Shown here piece after piece: positions 12,543 through 21,230 of a stretch of 35,674 nt of DNA. Below the pieces are notes generated by a model. The model worked only from the letters and a program-made list of their open reading frames with translations. It did no database searches and had not been told where the DNA came from. Both the position numbers and the translations under genes were made by a program. The stretch's first letter is position 1; the number at the start of each line of letters is the position of its first letter. Source of the DNA: Paulinella micropora (lineage: Eukaryota; Cercozoa; Imbricatea; Euglyphida); the NCBI GenBank assembly GCA_009731375.1, contig BJOX01000072.1, positions 896,849-932,522 on the forward strand, read 5' to 3'.

Positions 12543-12577
12543 TACATATAGATAGATAGGATAGATGATGTACATAC

Positions 12578-12654
12578 CAGATGTGCTAATGCGGCATATT
12601 TCGCGCAAAGCAAAGGCGAGATAGGCATGTGTTGCAATGACTCGTCCGTAAAAA
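12578..12654 (-). CDS. Candidate internal exon C, unknown protein
   Basis: On the minus strand a donor CATCTG|GTATGT ends this block at 12578. Two acceptors are possible: AAATTAG at 12655 (77 nt, entry phase 1) and GCCTAAG at 12668 (90 nt, phase 0). The first matches the exit phase of candidate exon B. The encoded piece includes [20 protein letters not shown] followed by ALAHL. The frame stays open further upstream into a Ser/Pro/Thr-rich pyrimidine stretch, so the exon could be longer. No family is recognised. Confidence 0.4.
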
Positions 12655-12669
12655 CTAATTTATTGTCCT

Positions 12670-13345
12670 TAGGCCGGATTGAAAAATTGGGCCAATTGGA
12701 GGGAGCCGCCAGCGAGGGGAAGAAGGAGGAAGGAAATGTGGGCGGGTGAGTGGAAGAGGTTGAGGTGGAGGGAGGAGAGGGAGAGGGAGAGGGAGGAGAG
12801 GGAGAGGGAGGAGAGGGAGAGGGAGGAGAGGGTTGGGTGGGTGAGAAGAAAGGGAAGGAAAAGAGGTTGGAGGGGAGCGAGGGGAAGGAGGAGGAGAGGG
12901 AGGAGGAGGAGGAGATGGAAGAGAGGGAGGAGGTGAGGGAGGAGAGGGCGTCGGCCAGGGAGGTTAAGGGAGAAGGAGGAGGAGGAGGAGGAGAAGGAAG
13001 AGAATGTGAAAGAGTAGGAGTAGTAGTAGCAGTAGTAGGAGTAGTAGAAGTAGTAGAAGTAGTAGGAGTAGTAGTGGTAGTAGTAATAGTAGTAGTAGTA
13101 GTAGTAGGAGGAGGAGGAGGAGGAGGAGGAAGAGGAGGAAGAAGAGGAGGAGGTGGGGGAGGAATTGAGCTTGTTGTTCCCGTTGATCCCTCTCCTCCTC
13201 CCTCCCCTCCTTCCTCCCCTCCCTCCCCTCCTTGCTCCCCTCCTTCCTTCCTTATGCCAAATGTGGGAGGAGGGAACGAGCGAATGAGGGGGGGAGGAGG
13301 GAGCGAGCGGATGAGAGCACGACGTAGGGAGAGGAGGGAGGAGAT
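12670..13345. repeat. Purine-rich (GGAGA)n/(GGA)n and (GTA)n tract
   Basis: The plus strand is strongly purine-biased: GGAGAGGGAGA blocks at 12760-12835, GGA blocks to 13000, (GTA)n-type repeats at 13014-13108, then GGA, and a C-rich part at 13185-13255. On the minus strand it stays open as a Ser/Pro/Thr-rich reading frame joined to candidate exon C. It may be a coding low-complexity region or just an intronic pyrimidine tract; I favour the latter. Confidence 0.8.
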
Positions 13346-13358
13346 AAGGATATGCAAG

Positions 13359-13393
13359 GATAGCGCGGTGTAGATCTCGGCGCTTGTGCGACC
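13359..13393 (-). repeat. 35-bp repeat, copy 1
   Basis: GATAGCGCGGTG through TGTGCGACC matches 13843-13877 at about 29 of 35 positions. On the minus strand both read a similar short peptide (EIYTALS and EMCTALS). It may be the edge of a longer dispersed element. Confidence 0.7.
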
Positions 13394-13397
13394 TATA

Positions 13398-13590
13398 CAT
13401 GTACATACATACATACATAACATACATACATACATACATACATGCTCTAACGCAGAAGATGCGCTCGGGTTACATAAATACATACATACATACATACATA
13501 CATACATACATACATACATACATACATACATAGAGATGTATATGTATAATGATGATGATGATGATGATGATGATAATGATGATGATGATG
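13398..13590. repeat. (ATAC)n and (GAT)n microsatellites
   Basis: ATAC arrays at about 13400-13445 and 13471-13530 are separated by a 27-bp unique word containing CGCAGAAGATGCGC. A (GAT)n run follows at about 13550-13590. Confidence 0.93.
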
Positions 13591-13620
13591 AAGGGAGAGG
13601 AAGGAAGAGATATGGATAAT

Positions 13621-13836
13621 TGAGAAGTTCCTAGTTCTTAAGTACAATTGAGCAATGACTTCAAGCGCTTCCATCTCAGTCAATATTTGCATCTACAGCC
13701 TGTGTTATGGCTCATTAGAAAGCTCTTGATGAGAGCTTTCAAACGAGCCACTACACACGCCCTCAAGATCAGAACCGGCTGAGAACAAAGAGTTTGAAAT
13801 CATGGCTCATTGTGGTTAAGGACAAGGAACTTCTCA
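13621..13836. mobile_element. Foldback MITE-like element, copy 1 (216 bp)
   Basis: Terminal inverted repeats TGAGAAGTTCCTAGTTCT and, at the other end, GGACAAGGAACTTCTCA. The exact centre is a strong hairpin (13709-13749) with 18-nt arms, 2 mismatches and a TGATG loop: GGCTCATTAGAAAGCTCT against AGAGCTTTCAAACGAGCC. Intermediate segments are also imperfectly complementary, so the whole element is one long palindrome. No target-site duplication is certain. It matches 24081-24292. Confidence 0.88.
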
Positions 13837-13842
13837 TGAAAA

Positions 13843-13877
13843 GATAGGGCGGTGCACATCTCGGTGCCTGTGTGACC
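13843..13877 (-). repeat. 35-bp repeat, copy 2, beside the MITE
   Basis: GATAGGGCGGTGCACATCTC through TGTGTGACC is the partner of 13359-13393. The two copies flank the first MITE asymmetrically, one 228 bp to its left and one 7 bp to its right. Confidence 0.7.
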
Positions 13878-13891
13878 TTGAAAAGGTGAGG

Positions 13892-13933
13892 TATATATAC
13901 ATACATACATATATATATATATGTATATATATA

Positions 13934-13968
<35 letters not shown>

Positions 13969-13980
13969 ATGTATGTATGA
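13892..13980. repeat. (AT)n/(TG)n/(TATG)n patch
   Basis: A short mixed microsatellite between the MITE and the first (AAT)n array. Confidence 0.9.
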
Positions 13981-14012
13981 TGATGATAATAATAATAATA
14001 ATAATAGTAATA

Positions 14013-14064
<52 letters not shown>

Positions 14065-14071
14065 TAATAAC

Positions 14072-14118
<47 letters not shown>

Positions 14119-14122
14119 TAAT
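13981..14122 (-). repeat. (AAT)n, tail of the first SINE
   Basis: On the minus strand this (ATT)n array directly continues the SINE 3' end GAAGCACTATT, which is the position expected of a retroposon tail. Confidence 0.93.
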
Positions 14123-14391
14123 AGTGCTTCTCTGTCAATGGCTGATGCAAATCTGCACATGCGCCTCCATCGTCTCACCCGTGAGGGTAGTACGAAGAAT
14201 TGACGATAGGCTCTAATGACACCCCCGCACGGGCAGTTCCAACACTTCCAGACGGGCCGGTATGTTCAATGAAAATACTGGTCCAGAAATAGACCGGTGT
14301 GTTCAATGAAAATACTGGTGGCACCGACGGGAATCGAACTGGCGACAGGGCCCAGATGGTAGAACTTGACCACTGGGCTATCACAGTGTCC
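14123..14391 (-). mobile_element. tRNA-derived SINE, copy S1, full length
   Basis: On the minus strand the element begins GGACACTGTGATAGCCCAGT. It contains a polymerase III A box (TAGCCCAGTGGTCA) and B box (AGTTCGATTCC), then a body, and ends GACAGAGAAGCACTATT before an (ATT)n tail. This copy is longer than S3 because the word GTTCAATGAAAATACTGG is duplicated inside it. Its 5' end abuts the tail of the next SINE, S2. Confidence 0.93.
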
Positions 14392-14397
14392 ATAAAA

Positions 14398-14402
14398 TAA
14401 TG

Positions 14403-14463
<61 letters not shown>

Positions 14464-14550
14464 TGATGATAATAATAATAATAATAATAATAATAATAGT
14501 AATAATAATAATAGTAATAATAGTAATAATAATAATAATAATGATAGGAA

Positions 14551-14606
<56 letters not shown>

Positions 14607-14607
14607 T
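14398..14607 (-). repeat. (AAT)n, tail of SINE S2
   Basis: A 210-bp AAT array with GAT and AGT variants lies between the 5' end of S1 and the 3' end of S2. Confidence 0.95.
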
Positions 14608-14672
14608 AGTGCTTCTCTGTCAATGGCTGATGCATTTCTGCACATGCGCCTCCATCGTCTCACCCGTGAGGG
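14608..14672 (-). mobile_element. SINE copy S2, cut by an assembly gap
   Basis: Only the 3' 65 bp of the SINE are present. The sequence stops at CACCCGTGAGG, where the N run begins. Confidence 0.9.
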
Positions 14673-14882
14673 NNNNNNNNNNNNNNNNNNNNNNNNNNNN
14701 NNNNNNNNNNNNNNNNNNNNNNNNNNNNNNNNNNNNNNNNNNNNNNNNNNNNNNNNNNNNNNNNNNNNNNNNNNNNNNNNNNNNNNNNNNNNNNNNNNNN
14801 NNNNNNNNNNNNNNNNNNNNNNNNNNNNNNNNNNNNNNNNNNNNNNNNNNNNNNNNNNNNNNNNNNNNNNNNNNNNNNNNNN
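14673..14882. other. Assembly gap, 210 N
   Basis: The gap begins inside a SINE and ends inside the tail of another. It probably reflects repeat collapse, so the N count may not be the true length. Confidence 0.99.
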
Positions 14883-14932
14883 ACAATAATAATAATAATA
14901 ATAATGATAATAATAATAATAATAGTGCGGTG
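14883..14932 (-). repeat. (AAT)n, tail of SINE S3
   Basis: A short AAT array directly after the gap and contiguous with the S3 3' end. Confidence 0.93.
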
Positions 14933-15160
14933 CTTCTCTGTCAATGGCTGATGCATTTCTGCACATGCGCCTCCATCGTCTCACCCGTGAGGGGAGTACG
15001 AAGAATTGACGATAAGCTCTAATGACACCCCCGCAAGGGCAGTTCCAACACTTCCAGACGGACCGGTATGTTCAATGAAAATACTGGTGGCACCGACGGG
15101 AATCGAACTGGCGACAGGGCCCAGATGGTAGAACTTGACCACTGGGCTATCACGGTGTCC
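14933..15160 (-). mobile_element. tRNA-derived SINE, copy S3, full length
   Basis: A 228-bp copy. The tRNA-like head occupies 15160 to 15088 on the minus strand, 73 nt, with A box TAGCCCAGTGGTCA and B box AGTTCGATTCC. The ends GGACACC and GGTGCC could pair with one bulge, but the D and T arms are degenerate, so it is a SINE head and not a tRNA gene. The 3' end carries a small insertion (AGTGCGGTGCTTCT instead of AGTGCTTCT on the plus strand). Confidence 0.94.
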
Positions 15161-15163
15161 AAA

Positions 15164-15211
15164 ATAATAATAATAATAATAATAATAACAATAATAACAA
15201 TAATAATAATG

Positions 15212-15245
<34 letters not shown>

Positions 15246-15318
15246 TAATAATAATAATAATAACAATAATAACAATAATAATAATAACAATAATAATAGT
15301 AATAATAATAATAATAAT
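15164..15318 (-). repeat. (AAT)n, tail of SINE S4
   Basis: AAT array with AAC and GAT variants, abutting the 5' end of S3 on the left and the 3' end of S4 on the right. Confidence 0.95.
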
Positions 15319-15399
15319 AGTGCTTCTCTGTCAATGGCTGATGCATTTCTGCACATGCGCCTCCATCGTCTCACCCGTGAGGGGAGTACGAAGAATTGA
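15319..15399 (-). mobile_element. SINE copy S4, cut by an assembly gap
   Basis: The 3' 81 bp of the SINE end at GTACGAAGAATTGA, where the N run starts. Confidence 0.9.
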
Positions 15400-15630
15400 N
15401 NNNNNNNNNNNNNNNNNNNNNNNNNNNNNNNNNNNNNNNNNNNNNNNNNNNNNNNNNNNNNNNNNNNNNNNNNNNNNNNNNNNNNNNNNNNNNNNNNNNN
15501 NNNNNNNNNNNNNNNNNNNNNNNNNNNNNNNNNNNNNNNNNNNNNNNNNNNNNNNNNNNNNNNNNNNNNNNNNNNNNNNNNNNNNNNNNNNNNNNNNNNN
15601 NNNNNNNNNNNNNNNNNNNNNNNNNNNNNN
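15400..15630. other. Assembly gap, 231 N, ending at a poly-C run
   Basis: The gap runs from inside SINE S4 to a run of 19 C (15631-15649). Confidence 0.99.
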
Positions 15631-15649
15631 CCCCCCCCCCCCCCCCCCC

Positions 15650-16143
15650 TCTCCCCTCTCCTCTTCCCAAGGTCGCTTTTCCTCTCATTCTCACATACAC
15701 AACTTTTACTGCCTTGGAGCATTCTCAGCCATTCATTTTTATGCCAGCTAATTTCGCTTCGGGTACGTACAATTACAGGGCTTGGGTTCCCGGGAGGAGG
15801 GCCCTACGGACCACCCCCCCCCCCTTCCACAGTCGACATGGTACGTTCAATGTCCGGAGGAAATCGGCATAAAGCCTTGAAGCATTCTCAGCCATTCTCA
15901 GCCATTCTCAGCCATTCTCAGCCATTCTCAGCCATTCTCAGCCAACTCTCAGGCCTTGGAGCATTCTCAGCCATTCACTTTGGTGCCGGCTATTCGCGTG
16001 GGGTACGTACAATTCCAGGGCTGGGGCTCCCAGAGGGAGGCCCCCCCCGGACTCCCCCTTCCCCGTCGACAGGGTTTATTTTGTCGCTTGGCCGGAAATA
16101 CTTAAGGCCAATCACCCCATACACGGTGTAGAAATCCGCAAAA
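15650..16143 (+). repeat. Dispersed family-3 block with duplicated GCATTCTCAGCCATTC units
   Basis: Two related units start near 15716 and 15955. They share GCATTCTCAGCCATTC, a GTGCCGGCTA-like word, GGGTACGTACAATT and CAGGGCT, and end near a GTCGAC. The same units occur at about 23161-23310, and the left edge CCAAGGTCGCTTTTCCT recurs at 23024. A 10-bp tandem repeat, GCCATTCTCA, lies between the units at 15881-15944. No protein is recognisable. Confidence 0.85.
15881..15944 (+). repeat. 10-bp tandem repeat, about six copies
   Basis: GCCATTCTCA repeated exactly. It is an expansion of the GCATTCTCAGCCATTC word that opens each family-3 unit. Confidence 0.95.
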
Positions 16144-16367
16144 GACGTGAAGTTTGGTGAGAAATCTGAAAACACCCGCCAAGTGGGGCAGCCAATCCGT
16201 AAGCAGCGATGAAAATCAGCGGAAATTTTCATGGATCCACCCGTACTCTTGTGCTGATACTGCCAAACCAGGCAAACGCCTTGGCCAGAAGTTTTGGGGC
16301 AATTTGACGGCAAGCGGACCGCATAAGGCACGTTCCATTGCCGGAGGCACCGGCAAGTACTCCCAAA
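16144..16367 (-). other. Non-repetitive stretch, open on the minus strand
   Basis: This stretch lies between the family-3 units and the 183-bp tandem units. The minus strand is open across about 174 codons from 16514 to 15993 (pieces such as FYTVYGVIGLKYFRPSDK). The frame runs through the tandem units, and related copies elsewhere break it, so I do not call a gene. It could be an old element's coding remnant. Confidence 0.25.
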
Positions 16368-16654
16368 AAACAAGGAATTTTGGCATTCAGGACACTCCCC
16401 TAACGCAAATATTTGCGTGAATTCCAAAAAAATTATATCAGCATCAACATCGAGTCTGGGGCTAGCCACCCTACAAATATGAGCTCCCAACTCCTCCTGG
16501 TTTCCACAAACCATAATTTATAGGGACAGGGGGTGCAGAAAATAGGCTAAAAAAACAAGGAATTTTGGCATTCAGGACACTCCCAACGCAAATATTTGCG
16601 TGAATTCCAAAAAAAGTTATACTAGCATCATTATTGAAGTCCGTTGCTAGCCAC

Positions 16655-16655
<1 letters not shown>
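16368..16655 (+). repeat. 183-bp tandem unit with 16-bp palindrome, one full and one partial copy
   Basis: Each unit contains AACAAGGAATTTTGGCATTC, AGGACACTCCC, the perfect palindrome ACGCAAATATTTGCGT (16403-16418 and 16586-16601, exactly 183 bp apart) and GTGAATTCCAAAAAA. The first copy continues through GCTAGCCACC and GCAGAAA. The second breaks off at GCTAGCCAC into (GATA)n. Confidence 0.92.

Positions 16656-16720
<65 letters not shown>
16656..16720. repeat. (GATA)n between the 183-bp unit and repeat R
   Basis: About 16 GATA units. On the minus strand they follow directly on the end of R copy 2 (ATATTTCATCTATC), consistent with a CTAT-type tail. Confidence 0.95.
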
Positions 16721-16721
<1 letters not shown>

Positions 16722-17195
16722 GAAATATCGACTAATGTCAGAAAAAAGGAGCTTCTGATTTCGTCAACCAGGAAGTCTGTGGGTAAAGTATTAACCCAAT
16801 GCCCAGCTAAGCCGTGATGTTTGCACGGAAGGGACTGATACAGGCAATACCAAAGCTCCCTAGTACCAGGCGGGGCCAGGGCTCGTTCCATAAAGCGCCC
16901 CTTGCAGAACGAGCTCCCACCTCCATTACAGAGGGCCCAGTAAGCAGATGGAGTTTCGAGACTGTTCGACAGTCTAGTATAAACCGACAGAGCACTGTGG
17001 GTTTTATTCCGGGCTCAACAAGCGAGAAAGGGCACCCTGAGGGAACAGGATTGTGCTTCCCGTCGCTATTTCGGCATGTGACTTATAGGCGTATGGCTAG
17101 GCACACATAAGGCACCCCACCACGGGCCCAGCACACCCACACCATCCCCTAATTCTCTGTCTGTCGACAGATGGCACCCATTTCAAAAAATCAAG
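16720..17195 (+). repeat. Dispersed repeat R, copy 2 (most complete)
   Basis: A 476-bp copy opening TGAAATATCGACTAATGTC next to (GATA)n and closing TTTCAAAAAATCAAG. It contains TCTGTCGACAGA and GACTGTTCGACAGTC. On the minus strand the opening half reads [20 protein letters not shown], but R3 and R1 carry a frameshift and R1 also a stop in that stretch, so coding is unlikely. TATAAG and AATAAA words occur on the minus strand. Confidence 0.9.
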
Positions 17196-17264
17196 CCCAA
17201 GGGAGGGTCAGTGACACCTCAAGTGGCCTTGGTTCACTCCGTGGAGTAAGTGATGAGATCAACT
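17196..17264. other. Spacer between tandem R copies
   Basis: 69 bp of unique sequence between two R copies in the same orientation. Confidence 0.6.
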
Positions 17265-17651
17265 GATGAGATATCGACTAATGTCAGAAAAAAGGAGCTT
17301 CTGATTTCGTCAACCAAGGAAGTCTGTGGGTAAAGTATTAACCCGATGCCCAGCTAAGCCGTGATGTTTGCACGGAAGGGACTGATACAGGCGATACCAA
17401 AGCTCCCTAGTACCAGGCGGGGCCAGGGCTCGTTCCATAAGCGCCCCTTGCAGAACGAGCTCCCACCTCCATTACAGAGGGCCCAGTAAGCAGATGGAGT
17501 TTCGAGACTGTTCGACAGTCTAGTATAAACCGACAGAGCACTGTGGGTTTTATTCCGGGCTCAACAAGCGAGAAAGGGCACCCTGAGGGAACAGGATTGT
17601 GCTTCCCGTCGCTATTTCGGCATGTGACTTATAGGCGTATGGCTAGGCACA
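17265..17651 (+). repeat. Dispersed repeat R, copy 3, cut by a gap
   Basis: It runs from GATGAGATATCGACTAATG to GGCTAGGCACA, where the N run begins. It carries GTCAACCAAGGAAG as in copy 1, against GTCAACCAGGAAG in copies 2 and 4, so it is closer to copy 1 than to its neighbour at that site. Confidence 0.9.
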
Positions 17652-17887
17652 NNNNNNNNNNNNNNNNNNNNNNNNNNNNNNNNNNNNNNNNNNNNNNNNN
17701 NNNNNNNNNNNNNNNNNNNNNNNNNNNNNNNNNNNNNNNNNNNNNNNNNNNNNNNNNNNNNNNNNNNNNNNNNNNNNNNNNNNNNNNNNNNNNNNNNNNN
17801 NNNNNNNNNNNNNNNNNNNNNNNNNNNNNNNNNNNNNNNNNNNNNNNNNNNNNNNNNNNNNNNNNNNNNNNNNNNNNNNNNNNNNNN
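17652..17887. other. Assembly gap, 236 N, ending at a 31-G run
   Basis: The gap starts inside R copy 3 and is followed by 31 consecutive G (17888-17918). Confidence 0.99.
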
Positions 17888-17918
<31 letters not shown>

Positions 17919-17919
<1 letters not shown>

Positions 17920-18030
17920 GGTACACAATTTCCAATCCCCACTCCCCCCAAACCCCTACCCCCTACTTCCCAACAAACCCCTACCCCCTACTTCCCAACA
18001 CCTTTCAGGGATGATAAATGATGATGATAA
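17919..18030 (+). repeat. C-rich family-3 end block
   Basis: GGTACACAATTTCC followed by C-rich words (CCAAACCCCTACCCCC), an internal duplication of ACCCCCTACTTCCCAACA, and AGGGATGATAA. It corresponds to 23985-24060, where the same order ends in AAGGGATAATAA. It marks the right edge of another family-3 copy whose body is lost in the gap. Confidence 0.75.
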
Positions 18031-18048
18031 TGATAACAATATGCTCAC

Positions 18049-18237
18049 CTTTGTTGAATTCTTGCAGCTCGGAAAGTTGTGTCAGTTCGAAATACAAGTT
18101 GGCGTCGTGGCTCACACGATCCATCCACAACTTTACTTGCTGCGGCAGTAGCAGCCCCAAAAGTTGTGAGTCGAGTTGCGGGGAAAGTTGTGGCAAAAGT
18201 TGTGGAAGTTGTGGGAAAGTTATGCCGCCCGTGGTGG
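18049..18237 (-). CDS. Candidate internal exon B, unknown protein
   Basis: On the minus strand a 189-nt block lies between an acceptor with a pyrimidine tract (TCACCCTCCGCAG|CCACC) and a donor (AACAAAG|GTGAGC). It is open with entry and exit phase 1. It encodes a Leu/Gln/Pro-rich start with PQL repeats, then VKLWMDRVSHDANLYFELTQ and LSELQEFNK. The upstream frame also stays open through the GATA array. The codon pattern in the second half looks like ordinary coding sequence. The family is unknown; the PQL part may be a CCACAACTT tandem repeat. Confidence 0.5.
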
Positions 18238-18297
18238 CTGCGGAGGGTGAGAAAAGAGGGAGGTTAGTCAGAGGTGTATCGATCTGGCCTATCACAT

Positions 18298-18302
18298 GAT
18301 AG

Positions 18303-18358
<56 letters not shown>

Positions 18359-18417
18359 GTAGACAGCTGTCCAGGGTCTGTTCTCTACCTCCACTAAGTG
18401 AGGATCAGCCTATAGAT

Positions 18418-18488
<71 letters not shown>

Positions 18489-18507
18489 GAAAGATAGATA
18501 GACAGAC

Positions 18508-18555
<48 letters not shown>

Positions 18556-18556
18556 G

Positions 18557-18603
<47 letters not shown>

Positions 18604-18650
18604 GCATAGTTACATGAGGACACCTCTTGTTATAAGCAAACAAAGAAAAC

Positions 18651-18714
<64 letters not shown>

Positions 18715-18733
18715 ATAGATAAATAGATAAACA
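18298..18733. repeat. Three (GATA)n arrays with short unique inserts
   Basis: GATA arrays at 18298-18363, 18414-18604 and 18655-18732. The inserts at about 18364-18413 and 18605-18654 are unique. The first insert reads HLVEVENRPWTAV on the minus strand, in frame with candidate exon B across the array. Confidence 0.92.
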
Positions 18734-18760
18734 AAATCCCCACGAAATGCGCGAGGTGAA

Positions 18761-18887
18761 TGCACTGCAAGCAGAAATGAGAAGATCTTAGTTGTAAAGT
18801 CTTGCAATGCACTGCAAGCAAAAATGAGAAGCTCTTAGTTGTAAATTCTTGCAAGCCATAACGTCACGAGCGCTTTGATCTCAGCCA
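18761..18887 (-). mobile_element. MITE half-copies in a 47-bp tandem duplication
   Basis: TGCACTGCAAGCA then TGAGAAG occurs twice, starting at 18761 and 18808. The second copy continues through CGCTTTGATCTCAG, aligning with the left half of the MITE at 24081-24292. It is a truncated, partly duplicated MITE relic. Confidence 0.75.
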
Positions 18888-18892
18888 AATAA

Positions 18893-19049
18893 TCATAATC
18901 ATTATCATGATCATAATCATGATCATAATCATAATCATAATCATAATCATAATCATAATCATAATCATAATCATAATCATAATCATAATCATAATAACAA
19001 TAACACTAATAATAATAATAATGATAATAACAACAACAACAACAACAAC

Positions 19050-19129
<80 letters not shown>

Positions 19130-19156
19130 CAACAACAACAACAACAACAACAATAA

Positions 19157-19228
<72 letters not shown>

Positions 19229-19244
19229 CAACAACAACAACAAC

Positions 19245-19301
<57 letters not shown>

Positions 19302-19304
19302 CAA
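18893..19304. repeat. (ATAATC)n then (AAT)n/(AAC)n array
   Basis: ATAATC hexamers to about 18990 are followed by alternating blocks of AAT and AAC: (AAC) at about 19030-19050, 19126-19152 and 19225-19245. The blocks suggest point variants amplified in register. Confidence 0.95.
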
Positions 19305-19430
19305 GGTGTTGCACCCACAACCTGTGTCACGGCTTAGCATGCATGCATGCATACATACATACATACATTTACACATACATATATACATACATATATTAGA
19401 AACGTCTGGATCAGAACCTACTTACCTACA
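19305..19430. other. Unique words and short (ATAC)n
   Basis: A roughly 125-bp spacer with (GCAT)n and (ATAC)n at 19338-19392. No gene seen. Confidence 0.5.
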
Positions 19431-19840
19431 TACTTCTCTCTTCTCTCTTGTCTCTTCCTTCTCTTCTCTTCTCTTCTCTTCTCTTCTCTTCTCTTCTCTT
19501 CTCTTCTCTTCTCTTCCTCTTTCCTCTTTCCTCTTTCCTGTCTCCTCTCTCCCCTCTTCCCTCTTCACTCTTCCCTCTTCCCTCTTCCCTCTTCTCTCCT
19601 CTTCTCTCTTCTCTCTTCTCTCTTCGCTCTTCGCTCTTCTCTCTTCTCTTCTCTTCTCTTCTCTTCTCTTCTCTTCTCTTCTCTTCTCTTCTCTCTTCTC
19701 TTCTCTCTTCTCTTCTCTCTTCTCTTCTCTCTTCTCTCTTCTCTTTTCTCTTCTCTTCTCTTCTCTTTTCTCTTTTCTCTTTTCTCTTCTCTTTTCTCTT
19801 CTCTCTTCTCTTCTCTTCTCTTCTCTCTTCTCTTCTCTCA
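19431..19840. repeat. (TTCTC)n polypyrimidine tract
   Basis: About 400 bp of nearly pure C/T made of CTTCT pentamers with CTTTC and CCTCTTC variants. It forms a strict purine/pyrimidine strand asymmetry. Confidence 0.96.
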
Positions 19841-20052
19841 ACATAGCGTACGAATGTGGAAGGGGTTGATAAGGATAGATGGAACAAGCCGCTGTCTTTT
19901 CATCCTGTCTGAAGGAAGGAAATGGTAGATAGAAAGATAGATAGAAAGATAGATAGGAGGAAGGAAATGGTAGATGACGAGGTTAAGATAGAAAGATAGA
20001 TTAGATATATAGATAATGAGCTTCTGACCATGCTCAGTCCGTTGTATTAACC
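19841..20052. other. Spacer with AAGATAGATAG-rich words
   Basis: Mixed unique sequence with a GGAAGGAAATGGTAGAT word present twice (about 19911 and 19959). No coding signal. Confidence 0.5.
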
Positions 20053-20097
<45 letters not shown>

Positions 20098-20098
20098 C

Positions 20099-20130
<32 letters not shown>

Positions 20131-20143
20131 GTCTATCTGTCTG

Positions 20144-20205
<62 letters not shown>

Positions 20206-20213
20206 AATCTATC
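20053..20213. repeat. (CTAT)n microsatellite
   Basis: CTAT array with a few CTGT and CCAT variants. Confidence 0.96.
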
Positions 20214-20224
20214 ATGCCCCTGGT

Positions 20225-20255
20225 CCGACATTGGACGCAGCGGGTCCAATGTTGG
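20225..20255. repeat. Hairpin beside the 61-bp minisatellite
   Basis: The arms CCGACATTGGAC (20225-20236) and GTCCAATGTTGG (20244-20255) pair with one mismatch around a 7-nt loop. Confidence 0.85.
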
Positions 20256-20267
20256 AGGGCTCATTTG

Positions 20268-20568
20268 GACGTGATTTTGTCCACATTTCAGGGTAAAAGT
20301 GGCAATTTCCTGGGCTCACAATGACTGTGACGTGATTTTGTCCACATTTCAGGGTTAAAGCGGTCATTTCCTTGGCTCAAAATGACTGTGACGTGATTTT
20401 GTCCACATTTCAGGGTAAAAGCGGTAATTTCCTTGGCTTAACATGACTGTGACGTGATTTTGTCCACATTTCAGGTAAAAACGGTAATTTCCTTGGCTCA
20501 AAATGACTGACGTAATTTTGTCCACATTTCAGGGTGAAAGCGGTCATTTCCTGGGCTCAAATGACTGT
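20268..20568 (+). repeat. 61-bp minisatellite, five copies
   Basis: Units start at 20268, 20329, 20390, 20451 and 20509. Each begins GACGTGATTTTGTCCACATT, then TCAGGG, a TAAAAGCGGTAATTTCC-like word and GGCTCAAAATGACTG. The spacing is exactly 61 bp for the first three steps and 58 for the last. Mutations are scattered, so the array is not brand new. Confidence 0.96.
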
Positions 20569-20635
20569 AAACGTCTGGGATAGAAGCAGTGATTAATATT
20601 GGACACACAGAGTAGGCACAAAAGCTCATGAACCA

Positions 20636-20862
<227 letters not shown>

Positions 20863-21104
20863 AGTGCTTCTCAGTCAATGGCGAATGCATTTCTGCACAT
20901 GTGCCTCCATCGTCTCACCCGCGAGGGGAGTACGAAGATTTGACGATAGGCTCTACTGACACCCCCGCAAGGCAGCTCCAAGCCTTCCAGACAGACCATT
21001 ACTTTCAAAGAAAATATCCTTTGAAAATACTGGCCCCGACGGGAATCGAACTGGCGACAGGTCCCAGATGGTAGACCTTAACCACTGGGGCTATCGCGGT
21101 GCCA
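20863..21104 (-). mobile_element. tRNA-derived SINE, copy S5, diverged
   Basis: Full-length SINE on the minus strand with an A box altered by one extra C (TAGCCCCAGTGGTTA) and an intact B box AGTTCGATTCC. It differs from S1-S4 at several positions (for example a GCGAGG word and an AAAGAAAATATCC segment), so it is an older insertion or another subfamily. Confidence 0.92.

Positions 21105-21230
<126 letters not shown>

Noticed and set aside
12670-13370. A Ser/Pro/Thr-rich extension of candidate exon C
   Set aside because: The open frame follows a GGA/GTA repeat that stays open by composition, and a nearby acceptor gives a phase that fits. Kept as repeat, with the coding option noted.
15088-15160. 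A functional tRNA gene (73 nt with A and B boxes)
   Set aside because: The D and T arms are degenerate, the same sequence recurs with a conserved non-tRNA body and an (ATT)n tail, and several copies exist. It is a SINE head.
16721-16891. A conserved minus-strand protein in repeat R (LPTDFLVDEIRSSFF)
   Set aside because: Copy 1 has an in-frame stop and copies 1 and 3 a one-base insertion in the same stretch, so the reading frame is not maintained.
16720-17651. Repeat R copies 2 and 3 as the two LTRs of a retrotransposon
   Set aside because: Only 69 bp separate them, there is no internal coding or primer-binding site, R lacks clear TG...CA ends, and another copy stands alone at 31297.
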